This document shows positions 1-8,395 of a stretch of 64,000 nt of DNA, piece after piece. The stretch lies in the NCBI RefSeq assembly GCF_014961315.1, contig NZ_CP063141.1, positions 1,054,001 to 1,118,000 of the forward strand, given 5' to 3'. This stretch comes from Thermoflavifilum sp. (GTDB lineage: Bacteria > Bacteroidota > Bacteroidia > Chitinophagales > Chitinophagaceae). A program made the position numbers and the translations under genes. Each line of letters starts with the position of its first letter. Position 1 is the stretch's first letter. The notes under the pieces were generated by a model. That model saw only the letters and a program-made list of their open reading frames with translations, had not been told where the DNA came from and did no database searches.

Positions 1-2
1 AT

Positions 3-1193
3 GGTTCGGAATGGCGTTATGACGGAGCCAGCCTCGCACAGAAAGGCATCGTGGTGGTTACCGTCAACTACCGACTCGGCATATTTGGATTTTTTGCCCA
101 TCCCGAACTCACCCGCGAATCGCCTCATCATGCATCCGGCAACTATGGGTTGTTAGATCAGCAGGCCGCCCTACAATGGGTGCACGACAATATTGCCGCT
201 TTTGGTGGAGATCCCCGTCGGGTGACAATTGGCGGAGAGTCGGCCGGCTCGATTTCGGTGTGTGCCCAGATGGCCTCGCCCCTGTCCCGACACCTGATAG
301 CCGGCGCTATCGGGGAAAGCGGTGCCATGATTAAGCCCACTATTCCGGCCGTACCGCTCAGTGAGGCCGAGGCAGAAGGCCTGCGTTTCGCAGCACGTAT
401 CGGCGCTCATTCTTTGAAAGAACTGCGTGCCATCCCTGCCGAAAAACTCTTAGACCTGGCATCACAACCGGGTGCTTTTCGCGTCATGCCCTGCGTGGAT
501 GGGTACTTCTTTCCGCAAGCGCCCGACTCGCTTTTTGCCGAAGGGAAACAGGCACATGTACCCCTGCTGGTAGGCTGGAACTCAACAGAAGTGCCCTACA
601 TGGCTTTGATGCAGGGAAAAGCGCCTACGCCGGAAAACTATGCAGCGGTAATCCGCCAGCTCTTCGGCGGCCAGGCCGATGAAGCACTGAAACTATTTCC
701 GGGACATACCGAAGAAGAAGTCATTCAATCGGCTACCACGCTGGCCAGCGACCGCTTCATCGTGTACAGCACATGGAAATGGACGGAGCTGCACAGGCAT
801 ACCGGACAACAACCTGTTTACACTTATATCTTCTCCCATCCTCGCCCACAGGAAGTGCATCCTCATCCCCAGCAGCAACAACCACAGCCGCCGCCGCTCA
901 AAGGCGCGGGCCATTCCTGGGAAATTGAATATGCCCTGGGCAACCTATCCACCAACCCGGTCTATGCCTGGACACCGGCCGACTACCGGGTATCGCAGAT
1001 CATGGAAGATTATTTCGCCCGTTTCATCCAGACCGGAAATCCCAACGGCGACGAGCTGCCCCGCTGGCCGGCTAATGGTCCCCGGCCGCCGCTCTATTTG
1101 ATGTATATCGACACTACGGCGGAGGCTCGGCCGGAAACACCTCAGCAACGCGCACAATTCCAGTTCCTCGATCAATGGTATCGACAACATTAA
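3..1193 (+). CDS. Type B carboxylesterase (5'-truncated by window edge)
   Basis: The reading frame is open from base 3, so the gene begins upstream of the window. It encodes the C-terminal part of an alpha/beta-hydrolase of the type B carboxylesterase (para-nitrobenzyl esterase) family, which hydrolyses carboxylic esters. The family signature VTVNYRLGIFGF is present, as is the nucleophile elbow GGESAGS (Ser at about residue 81 of the visible part). The motif GAGHSWEIEYALGN near the C-terminus carries the expected catalytic His. The first ATG/GTG-type codons in the window are internal to the domain, so no start is visible. It lies 85 bases before the sugar-isomerase gene on the same strand and may belong to the same catabolic locus. 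The natural substrate is unknown. Confidence 0.9.
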   Translation, partial: GSEWRYDGASLAQKGIVVVTVNYRLGIFGFFAHPELTRESPHHASGNYGLLDQQAALQWVHDNIAAFGGDPRRVTIGGESAGSISVCAQMASPLSRHLIAGAIGESGAMIKPTIPAVPLSEAEAEGLRFAARIGAHSLKELRAIPAEKLLDLASQPGAFRVMPCVDGYFFPQAPDSLFAEGKQAHVPLLVGWNSTEVPYMALMQGKAPTPENYAAVIRQLFGGQADEALKLFPGHTEEEVIQSATTLASDRFIVYSTWKWTELHRHTGQQPVYTYIFSHPRPQEVHPHPQQQQPQPPPLKGAGHSWEIEYALGNLSTNPVYAWTPADYRVSQIMEDYFARFIQTGNPNGDELPRWPANGPRPPLYLMYIDTTAEARPETPQQRAQFQFLDQWYRQH

Positions 1194-1223
1194 TCGTGCA
1201 GGCAAACGATTGCGATAGGAGTT

Positions 1224-1256
1224 TTTGGGCGTTTTACAGAAAAAATCCTATTTTAC
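1224..1256 (+). promoter_or_regulatory. Possible Bacteroidota-type promoter before the sugar-oxidation operon
   Basis: TTTG at 1224-1227 is followed after 21 bases by TATTTTAC at 1249-1256. This resembles the Bacteroidota -33 TTTG / -7 TAnnTTTG arrangement, but the last half of the -7 element matches imperfectly. The ATG at 1279 lies 22 bases downstream. Confidence 0.35.
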
Positions 1257-1278
1257 GCCCTTAGTGATAGCGTAACCT

Positions 1279-2169
1279 ATGCCCACTACCCGTCGCGATG
1301 TGCTGAAAACACTGGCATTGACATCGGCCTGGATGGCTTCTCCGGCTGCATGGCGTTCTTCTTCGCAGCCAAAATCTTTTTTTTCAGACGAGATCTGGAA
1401 AAACCATATTCATCATTCAGCCTGCTACTGGTGCTATCAAAGCATTCCTTTAGACGATTTCTGTGCCGCCCTGCAACAGATGGGACTTACCGCCATCGAC
1501 CTGCTTCAACCCCATCAGTTCGATACGGCACGAAAATATGGTCTGGAGGTGAGCATGTGCTACGGCGGCGATCTGGGCATTCCGAATGGCTGGAACAATC
1601 CCGATCTGCACGACCGGCTGGTTCAGCGATATACCGAATCCATCCCGGTTATCGCAAAATACGGTTTCAAGCAGGTGATTTGCTTTTCCGGAAATCGGAA
1701 TGGTATGGACGACGAAACCGGGCTTCAAAATTGCGTAAAAGGATTGCAAAAAATTTTACCTGTTGCCGAAAAATACAGGGTGACCCTGGTGATGGAACTG
1801 CTGAACAGCAAAGTGGATCACCACGACTATATGTGCGACCATACGGCCTGGGGGGTGGAGCTCTGTAAACGATTAAAATCCGATTACTTCAAACTGTTGT
1901 TTGATATCTACCACATGCAAATCATGGAGGGCGATATCATCCGCACCATCCGGGAAAACCATCCCTACATCGCACATTATCATACCGGCGGCGTGCCGGG
2001 CCGACATGAAATCGACGATACCCAGGAACTGTATTATCCCGCCATCATGCGGGCTATTGTGGAAACCGGCTTTCAGGGCCATGTAGCACAGGAATTTGTG
2101 CCCACCGCTCGCGATAATGCAGGCAAACTGGCCGCCCTGAAAACATGCGTACAGATCTGTGATGTTTGA
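1279..2169 (+). CDS. Tat-exported sugar isomerase/epimerase-like TIM-barrel protein
   Basis: This 296-residue protein has the fold pattern of the hydroxypyruvate isomerase / xylose isomerase-like TIM-barrel family. Likely metal ligands are Glu173 (MELLNS), Asp209 (FDIYH) and Glu272 (QEFVP). The N-terminus (TTRRDVLKTLALTSAWMASPAA) looks like a twin-arginine signal, so the protein probably acts outside the cytoplasm, unlike true hydroxypyruvate isomerases. It is followed after 46 bases by a GMC oxidoreductase and then a Gluconate_2-dh3 protein. In Bacteroidota this set is associated with oxidation of sugars or glycosides to keto-sugars followed by further conversion, which I infer as its role. 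The exact substrate cannot be read from the sequence. Confidence 0.8.
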   Translation: MPTTRRDVLKTLALTSAWMASPAAWRSSSQPKSFFSDEIWKNHIHHSACYWCYQSIPLDDFCAALQQMGLTAIDLLQPHQFDTARKYGLEVSMCYGGDLGIPNGWNNPDLHDRLVQRYTESIPVIAKYGFKQVICFSGNRNGMDDETGLQNCVKGLQKILPVAEKYRVTLVMELLNSKVDHHDYMCDHTAWGVELCKRLKSDYFKLLFDIYHMQIMEGDIIRTIRENHPYIAHYHTGGVPGRHEIDDTQELYYPAIMRAIVETGFQGHVAQEFVPTARDNAGKLAALKTCVQICDV

Positions 2170-2215
2170 GCATTTTTTACTTCTGATTCCCTGACAACCA
2201 AAATTTGAATTGTAT

Positions 2216-3919
2216 ATGAACCTGAACACAGAAGCGGTAAAACAAAACACGTATGATGCCATTGTCGTGGGCAGCGGCATTAGCGGCGGGTGGGCCGCCA
2301 AGGAACTTACTGAAAAAGGATTAAAGACCCTTCTGCTGGAGCGGGGGCGCAACATCGAGCACGTGAAAGATTACACCACGGCCATGAAAGCCCCCTGGGA
2401 GTTTAAACATCGGGGCCGTATCACCAACGACATGCGCCGTACGCATCCTGTGCAATCGCGCGACTATCCCTACAGCGAATTCAATCCCGATTTCTGGGTC
2501 AATGACCTGGAAAATCCTTATATCGAAACCAAGCGTTTCGACTGGTTTCGTGGCTATCATGTGGGTGGCCGTTCGTTGATGTGGGGCCGTCAGAGCTATC
2601 GCTGGAGCGACCTGGATTTTGAGGCCAACCTGCGCGATGGAGTAGGGGTGGACTGGCCTATCCGATATAAAGATCTGGCGCCCTGGTATGATTATGTGGA
2701 ATCGTTTGCTGGCATCAGCGGTAACCGCGATGGGCTGCCCCAACTGCCCGACGGCAAGTTCCTTCCACCCATGCAAATGAATTGTGTGGAAAAAGTGGTG
2801 GCCCAGCGCATCAATGAAAAATATAAGAATACCCCACGTCGGATGATCATCGGCCGTTGCGCCAACCTGACCGTCCCGCATAACGGCCGGGGCAGCTGCC
2901 AGTACCGAAACCTCTGCAGCCGCGGATGCCCCTACGGTGCTTATTTCAGTACCCAATCAGCCACCCTGCCCGCCGCCATGGCCACGGGGAACCTCACCCT
3001 CCGGCCTTACTCAATCGTCACCGAGGTCATCTACGACAAGGATAAAAAACGGGCCACCGGCGTACGCGTACTGGATGCTGAAACCCTGCAAACGTATGAG
3101 TTTTACGCTCGAATCATCTTCTTGAATGCCTCCACCCTGGGCACAACCTGGATTCTGCTGCATTCCACTTCCGATGCTTTCCCCAATGGCCTGGGCAATA
3201 GCAGCGGCCAGGTGGGTCATAACCTGATGGATCACCATTTCCGCTGCGGAGCCTCCGGCGAAATGGAGGGATTTGAAAACCAGTACTACTTCGGACGGCG
3301 AGCCAATGGAATTTACATCCCGCGCTTTCGCAATCTGGGCAAGGAAAAACGCGACTATATCCGGGGATTTGGTTATCAGGGCGGCGCCAGTCGCGAAGGA
3401 TGGCAGCGGGGCGTAGCTGAAATGGGCTTCGGTGCCGATTTTAAAGAAGAAATTTCCCGACCGGGCGTCTGGACGATGGGGCTCGGTGGATTCGGCGAAA
3501 CTTTACCTTATTACGAAAACAAAGTGACGCTCGACTACAGCAAAAAAGATAAATGGGGCCTGCCCGTGTTAAACATCGACTGTGAGTTTCGGGAAAACGA
3601 AAAGAAAATGCGGCAGGATATGATGAACGATGCTGCCGAAATGCTGGAAGCCGCCGGTTGCAAAAACGTGAAAACCTTCGATGCCGGCTCCTGGCCCGGT
3701 ATGGCCATCCATGAAATGGGCACCGCCCGCATGGGGCGCGATCCGAAAACATCGGTGTTGAATGCCTTCAATCAAATGCACGATGTGAAAAACGTATTCA
3801 TCACCGACGGCTCATGTATGGCCTCCACCGCCTGCCAGAACCCTTCATTGACCTACATGGCGCTTACCGCCAGGGCCGCCGATTATGCCGTCAGAGAATT
3901 GAAAAAAGGAAATATTTAA
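2216..3919 (+). CDS. GMC family FAD-dependent oxidoreductase (sugar/glycoside dehydrogenase large subunit)
   Basis: This 567-residue GMC flavoprotein has an N-terminal FAD-binding motif (VVGSGISGG, residues 18-25) and the C-terminal substrate domain. The latter includes HEMGTARMG and QNPSLTYMALTARA, which carry the His/Asn active-site pair typical of GMC enzymes. I chose the ATG at 2216; the frame also has an upstream TTG at 2210. No export signal is visible, whereas the next gene encodes a Gluconate_2-dh3 subunit with a twin-arginine signal. In related complexes (gluconate 2-dehydrogenase, FAD-glucose dehydrogenase, glucoside 3-dehydrogenase) the small subunit carries the large one through the Tat system. 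I infer the same here. Electrons would pass to a cytochrome that is not encoded nearby. Confidence 0.88.
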   Translation: MNLNTEAVKQNTYDAIVVGSGISGGWAAKELTEKGLKTLLLERGRNIEHVKDYTTAMKAPWEFKHRGRITNDMRRTHPVQSRDYPYSEFNPDFWVNDLENPYIETKRFDWFRGYHVGGRSLMWGRQSYRWSDLDFEANLRDGVGVDWPIRYKDLAPWYDYVESFAGISGNRDGLPQLPDGKFLPPMQMNCVEKVVAQRINEKYKNTPRRMIIGRCANLTVPHNGRGSCQYRNLCSRGCPYGAYFSTQSATLPAAMATGNLTLRPYSIVTEVIYDKDKKRATGVRVLDAETLQTYEFYARIIFLNASTLGTTWILLHSTSDAFPNGLGNSSGQVGHNLMDHHFRCGASGEMEGFENQYYFGRRANGIYIPRFRNLGKEKRDYIRGFGYQGGASREGWQRGVAEMGFGADFKEEISRPGVWTMGLGGFGETLPYYENKVTLDYSKKDKWGLPVLNIDCEFRENEKKMRQDMMNDAAEMLEAAGCKNVKTFDAGSWPGMAIHEMGTARMGRDPKTSVLNAFNQMHDVKNVFITDGSCMASTACQNPSLTYMALTARAADYAVRELKKGNI

Positions 3920-3940
3920 TTCATCTTAAACTATTTAGTT

Positions 3941-4510
3941 ATGAACCGTAGAGAAGCTCTTCGTCGTGTGGCTTTTTTGATGGGCGGCGCGCTTTCCGCA
4001 GGCACCCTCAGCGCTGTACTTTACAGCTGCCACCGCTCACCGGAAGAAGTCACCGATCATTTCACCGATCAACATAAAAAAACCCTCACCGTTTTGTCGG
4101 ACATCATCCTGCCGCGCACCCATACGCCCGGCGCCCTTGATGCCGGCGTGCCCGATTTTGTGGTGATGATGATCAACGAATGCTATCCGGAAGATCAACA
4201 AAAAAAGTTCCTGGAGGGGTTGAATGCTTTTAACAATCAGTGCAGACAAGCGCACGGGGACGATTTTGCCGACTGTTCTCCCGACCAGCAAAAAACATAT
4301 CTCACTGGAGTAGAAAAACAGGTTTTTCAGCCTGATGCATCCAGGGATGAACCTCTGCATTATTTCTACCGGACGGCAAAAGAACTGATTCTGTTTGGTT
4401 ATTTCACGTCGGAACCTGGTGCTACGAAAGACCTGGTTTATGTGCCTATACCGGGCAAATATGAAGGTTGTATACCCTTGAAACCCGGCCAGCACGCCTG
4501 GGCAACATAA
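3941..4510 (+). CDS. Gluconate 2-dehydrogenase subunit 3 family protein (Tat-signal partner of the GMC enzyme)
   Basis: This 189-residue protein starts with a twin-arginine-like signal (MNRREALRRVAFLMGGALSAG) that ends near a Cys (LYSC). The mature part matches the Gluconate_2-dh3 family pattern, including LSDIILPRTHTPGALDAGVPDFV. Such proteins are small partner or maturation subunits of membrane-bound GMC dehydrogenases. It follows the GMC gene by 21 bases and is the last gene before a terminator, so the two form an operon. The expected role is to export and anchor the GMC subunit. Confidence 0.85.
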   Translation: MNRREALRRVAFLMGGALSAGTLSAVLYSCHRSPEEVTDHFTDQHKKTLTVLSDIILPRTHTPGALDAGVPDFVVMMINECYPEDQQKKFLEGLNAFNNQCRQAHGDDFADCSPDQQKTYLTGVEKQVFQPDASRDEPLHYFYRTAKELILFGYFTSEPGATKDLVYVPIPGKYEGCIPLKPGQHAWAT

Positions 4511-4530
4511 ACCCGAAAACGCCTTTCTTG

Positions 4531-4562
4531 CCCCGATCTTGTAGAATAGGTCGGGGTTTTTT
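4531..4562 (+). terminator. Rho-independent terminator of the sugar-oxidation operon
   Basis: CCCCGATC (4531-4538) pairs with GGTCGGGG (4549-4556), with one G-T wobble and a 10-base loop, and is followed by six T's. It lies 20 bases after the stop codon at 4510. The remaining bases up to 4736, the end of the opposing ppiD gene, show nothing else. Confidence 0.8.
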
Positions 4563-4736
4563 CATCGTGATGAAATGAGGTGGTGGCGGCATAAAATACA
4601 ATCCAACCCGCCTTTGCAGATCCCAAGCCTTTCCCCAATGGATTCGCTTGCAAGCTTACTTCATGTAAACTTTTTCCAGATGATCTGACGATTTCATCCG
4701 GGCTTTCTGGGGGAGAGAAAACTTTTTCTCTGATTT

Positions 4737-6854
4737 TTACTGGTATTTGATTCGATTATCCACAATATGACTGTTTTCTTTCAACATGTCAAACAACTGT
4801 GCAAGGATATCGGATTGGCGCGTGGATTCCATATTCTGTCGCAGATTTTCCACTGTAATCCCCGGCGATTCCTGATACAGCGAATCAACCTGAAGATAAT
4901 ACACCCCATTATTTCCCGGAATGGCTGGGGATATCGTGTGTGGTTTTAATTGCTTGTAAAACACATAACCGATGACTTTCGGCTCAAAGCCTGCACCGGG
5001 TACATAAGGAGCTGTAAAATTCACATGTTGCGCCTCCTGAACCTGAAAATTCCACCGGGATGCCAGACTGTCGAGTGAAGCGGGTTTCCCCACTTTTTCG
5101 GCAATCATTTTGGCCTTTTTCTGACGGATGATTTCTGCAGCAATCTGAGGCCTTACTGCTTCGAGTGGTGCAACGCCTTTTTTCTGAATCCGGGTTAAGA
5201 CGGCAACCACATACCGATTATTCAGGCTGAATACACTGGAAACCTGATTGAGCCGGGCATCATTATACATCCACTGGATGAGTGAGCGTGCTTGCCCGAT
5301 ACCCGGAATTACATAGTCGGTAGGATACACTTCTGCCGCCTGACGTATCGTTAGTCCCTGCTTACGCGCGTTTTGTTCAAATGCTTCGCGGGTCTGGCTC
5401 ATGCCTGCAAACTGGCTGGCCTCACTGAATACCGCATTATCGGTTTCCTGACTGGGCACAATTTGCTTGGTCAGAACGGCAATTTTAGCCATGGGCTTGA
5501 AATCGCGTTGATCCAGGATTTCAATATAAAAATATCCCAGCGTGCTCTTCACCACTTTTTTGCTACCTTTTTTGCCATCAAATAAAATAAACTGACGGAC
5601 CTCCGGACTGAAATTCGGGTCCTGGATTTGAGCAGCGCTGAATGTATATTTCCCCCCTTGCTGCCGGCTTCCCGGATCGTCGGAGTACTTTAAAGCGAGT
5701 TGGTCAAACGATGCGCCGTGCTGTAAGGCTCGGGCAATGCTATCAATCCGCTCACGAGCTATCGAATCGGACGTTGACTGTGTGCTGATCAGGATCAGTC
5801 TCACTTCCACGGTATCGGGAAGCACCTTTTTATCCAGCATCCGAACCACGGTATAATTTCCATTGTCTAAATAGGGTCCCCACACTTGCCCGGGCGCCAG
5901 GTTGAACACAGCATCACGCTGCGATGTGGTGAGCTGGTCTTCGGGTTGATATCCGTCATAGAAGGGAACATCGGAATTGCGGTTGATGAAGCCGGAAATT
6001 TGCTGCTCGGGAATTTTTTCCAGATCGGCTTTCAGGGTTTCCATCTGTTTCAAAATCTGTGCTGTATCGGCCGATGTGGGAATGACATCAAATGAAACAT
6101 ATTCAATGCCACGACTGGCTTCCTGCTTGAATAAAGCTTGATGGCTATCGAGATACTGTTGAAGTTCGGCATCGGTATATTTTACTGCACTATCGGGAAT
6201 CGTGGAATAAGGAATAGAAACATAATGTACGGTGGCATTCGTACTGCGATCCTGCATGTCGACCTGTGCAAGCCATTTCGGATAATATATGGATTGCCTG
6301 ACCAGATCGTAAAACTTGCGCTGTGGGATGGAGCGCAATAAATATTGCTGGATTTGATTCCAGAACTGTCTTGCCTGCCCCGTCTGATCCTGATCGATGT
6401 TGCGAATGAATTGTACTACCCGACCGGGATCAAAAGCTCCTGTTTGTGGATTTTTGAAAATGGGGATGGATTGAATCTGAGGGTCGGCATCAGGTGTAGC
6501 AGTACGATCTACAATTTCTTCATTGGTAACCATAATGCCCAGTTTTTCATACTCATCCCCCAGAATCACATCACTCAATAACTGGTTCCACACCTGCTCC
6601 TGAATTTGCTGACGAGCTTCGTCGCTGAGGTTTGGATTTTGCTGACGGGCGGCATTTTCAGCTTCCTGCTCCCGATTGCTGAATTCGGTAATGGATATTC
6701 CCTCTCCATTGATTACCGCTACATCGTTGCTGTGATGAAAAAAGGAACGCGGACCCACAAAAGCATCCATCAACAGAAAGGCAATTAAACTCACACAAAT
6801 GGCTACCACCATCAGGGTGGCATATTTCTCCCGTATCTTCTGAATGACCGACAT
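4737..6854 (-). CDS. ppiD: PpiD-like periplasmic peptidyl-prolyl isomerase / chaperone
   Basis: This 705-residue protein has one N-terminal membrane anchor (about residues 14-33), a SurA-like N-terminal chaperone domain and a parvulin rotamase domain at about residues 345-455 (ASFDQLALKYSDDPGSRQQGG). A long C-terminal region follows. The architecture and length match PpiD, an inner-membrane foldase facing the periplasm that assists folding of outer-membrane and secreted proteins. It diverges from nadA across a 463-base gap and has a well-matched promoter of its own. The extreme 3' end contains a perfect TTATCCACA, which I regard as chance. Confidence 0.9.
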   Translation of the reverse strand: MSVIQKIREKYATLMVVAICVSLIAFLLMDAFVGPRSFFHHSNDVAVINGEGISITEFSNREQEAENAARQQNPNLSDEARQQIQEQVWNQLLSDVILGDEYEKLGIMVTNEEIVDRTATPDADPQIQSIPIFKNPQTGAFDPGRVVQFIRNIDQDQTGQARQFWNQIQQYLLRSIPQRKFYDLVRQSIYYPKWLAQVDMQDRSTNATVHYVSIPYSTIPDSAVKYTDAELQQYLDSHQALFKQEASRGIEYVSFDVIPTSADTAQILKQMETLKADLEKIPEQQISGFINRNSDVPFYDGYQPEDQLTTSQRDAVFNLAPGQVWGPYLDNGNYTVVRMLDKKVLPDTVEVRLILISTQSTSDSIARERIDSIARALQHGASFDQLALKYSDDPGSRQQGGKYTFSAAQIQDPNFSPEVRQFILFDGKKGSKKVVKSTLGYFYIEILDQRDFKPMAKIAVLTKQIVPSQETDNAVFSEASQFAGMSQTREAFEQNARKQGLTIRQAAEVYPTDYVIPGIGQARSLIQWMYNDARLNQVSSVFSLNNRYVVAVLTRIQKKGVAPLEAVRPQIAAEIIRQKKAKMIAEKVGKPASLDSLASRWNFQVQEAQHVNFTAPYVPGAGFEPKVIGYVFYKQLKPHTISPAIPGNNGVYYLQVDSLYQESPGITVENLRQNMESTRQSDILAQLFDMLKENSHIVDNRIKYQ

Positions 6855-6885
6855 ATTAAAAATTTAGTTTCTATTTTGAGGCAAG

Positions 6886-6917
6886 CAAAAATAGAATAAT
6901 TTACCTGTACGGGCAAA
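6886..6917 (-). promoter_or_regulatory. Bacteroidota-type promoter of ppiD
   Basis: Read on the minus strand, TTTG (6917-6914) is followed after 20 bases by TATTTTTG (6893-6886). This fits the Bacteroidota consensus TTTG-N19-21-TAnnTTTG exactly. The ppiD ATG at 6854 lies 31 bases downstream of the -7 element. Confidence 0.65.
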
Positions 6918-6937
6918 ACACAAACACGACCACAACC

Positions 6938-7337
6938 CGTGGATAGCAGCTTGAAAACCTGTTTGTAAAATGTGCATGAATCCAGTATTGAGCAGGAAAA
7001 ACTTATCCGGAATAAATTTTTTGCCGGTCTACAACCTGCAAAACCATTTTTTACCCGAAATATTCTTTTTAGAAAACGATTTTTCCACGAAAAATTCCCT
7101 GGAATTTTATCCACGACTTCTTTTTCCACAGATCGTGAAGAAACCGCAAATAACCTTATTGATGAAAAAATCGGGCTGTGGAAATCAAGTGGAATAAACC
7201 TTCCTCTTTATTGAATATCTAATTTTGCAAATAACACGTTAATTTTTTCTTCACATTTACACAGAGATAATAGTAATGGGTTTTTTAAAATAAATTTCAG
7301 TTTTAATTACTATCATCATGTTAACAGCTGTGGAAAA
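6938..7337. other. Candidate chromosomal replication origin (oriC): DnaA-box cluster plus AT-rich stretch
   Basis: The gap between divergent ppiD and nadA (6855-7317) contains no gene. It holds a cluster of DnaA-box-like nonamers. Plus-strand boxes are TTATCCGGA (7003), TTTTCCACG (7081), TTATCCACG (7107) and TTTTCCACA (7122). Minus-strand boxes are CTATCCACG (6938-6946), ATTTCCACA (7177-7185) and TTTTCCACA (7329-7337, inside the first codons of nadA). Two match TTWTCCACA exactly and three differ at one base. Beside them, 7190-7317 is strongly AT-rich and could be the unwinding element. Two parS sites lie 16 kb away. Location and composition support an origin, but this is inferred from sequence only and dnaA is not in the window. 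Confidence 0.6.
7220..7227 (+). promoter_or_regulatory. Possible -7 element for nadA
   Basis: TAATTTTG matches TAnnTTTG and lies 91 bases before the nadA ATG. No convincing -33 TTTG sits at the right distance, so the call is weak. Confidence 0.25.
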
Positions 7338-8310
7338 CGAACTGTCGACTTATGGCTATTTGAATCGACCCATTGATCCCCGAATTAATCTTATTGAGGA
7401 AATTCGGTTCTTAAAACAGGAGAAACAGGCTGTAATCCTGGCGCATTATTATCAGGAATCGGAAATTCAGGATCTGGCCGATTATATCGGAGACAGTCTG
7501 GGACTTTCGCAGGAAGCTGCCCGTACGGATGCACGCATGATTGTATTTGCAGGTGTGCATTTTATGGCTGAAGTGGCCAAGATTATCTGTCCGGATAAAA
7601 AAGTGGTTTTGCCTGATTTGAAGGCTGGATGTTCCCTTGCCGATAGTGCACCTGCCGATGCTTTCCAGAGGTTTCGAGAACAACATCCCGATCATGTGGT
7701 GATTTCTTATATCAATTGTTCGGCTGAAGTGAAAGCCCTGAGTGATATCATCTGCACATCTTCCAATGCCGAAAAAATTATTCGCAGTGTTCCGCCTGAA
7801 AAGCCTATCATATTTGCACCCGATAAAAACTTAGGTAAATATCTGATGAAGAAAACTGGCCGGGAGATGTTGCTCTGGAATGGTTCCTGTATGGTGCATG
7901 AGCTATTTTCTGTTGAAAAAATCAGCCGGCTGAAAATGCGGTATCCCGATGCCAAATTAATTGCCCATCCGGAATGTGAGGAAGTGGTCTTGAATATGGC
8001 TGATTATATCGGAAGCACCACGGGTTTATTGAATTTTGTGGGTAAGGATACAGGGAAAACTTATATTGTGGCTACCGAAGCCGGCATATTACACCAGATG
8101 GAAAAGCATTATCCCGAAAAAACCTTTATTCCTGCACCTCCGGAAAACAACTGTGCCTGCAACAATTGTCCACACATGAAATTGAATACCCTCGAAAAAC
8201 TCTATCTGTGCCTGAAGTACGAGCAACCCGAAATTTTGCTGGACGAAGAACTCCGACAGAAAGCGTATAGACCACTGGCCCGTATGCTGGAAATTTCGGC
8301 AGGCATTTGA
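7318..8310 (+). CDS. nadA: Quinolinate synthase
   Basis: This 330-residue NadA condenses iminoaspartate with dihydroxyacetone phosphate to quinolinate in de novo NAD synthesis, using a [4Fe-4S] cluster. The N-terminal pattern [20 protein letters not shown] is characteristic. The expected cluster cysteines are visible at Cys105 (LKAGCSLAD), Cys191 (NGSCMVHE) and in the [10 protein letters not shown] motif (Cys284 most likely). The start ATG follows the AT-rich side of the candidate origin, and a DnaA-box-like nonamer overlaps codons 4-7. nadB and nadC are not in the window. nadD lies 5.5 kb downstream. Confidence 0.96.
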   Translation: MLTAVENELSTYGYLNRPIDPRINLIEEIRFLKQEKQAVILAHYYQESEIQDLADYIGDSLGLSQEAARTDARMIVFAGVHFMAEVAKIICPDKKVVLPDLKAGCSLADSAPADAFQRFREQHPDHVVISYINCSAEVKALSDIICTSSNAEKIIRSVPPEKPIIFAPDKNLGKYLMKKTGREMLLWNGSCMVHELFSVEKISRLKMRYPDAKLIAHPECEEVVLNMADYIGSTTGLLNFVGKDTGKTYIVATEAGILHQMEKHYPEKTFIPAPPENNCACNNCPHMKLNTLEKLYLCLKYEQPEILLDEELRQKAYRPLARMLEISAGI

Positions 8311-8395
8311 AAATTTACTTAACTTGGATGAGAATATACAGTTAGCTGGCGCAACTTTTTATCGAAACAATACGTTTATACATAAAAATTTTCCT

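Noticed and set aside
2321-2956. A 211-codon frame antisense to the GMC gene
   Set aside because: It is entirely overlapped by a clear GMC flavoprotein gene and has no motif of its own.
4756-4764. A perfect TTATCCACA box at the end of ppiD
   Set aside because: It is isolated inside coding sequence, more than 2 kb from the cluster. A few single exact matches are expected by chance in 64 kb.
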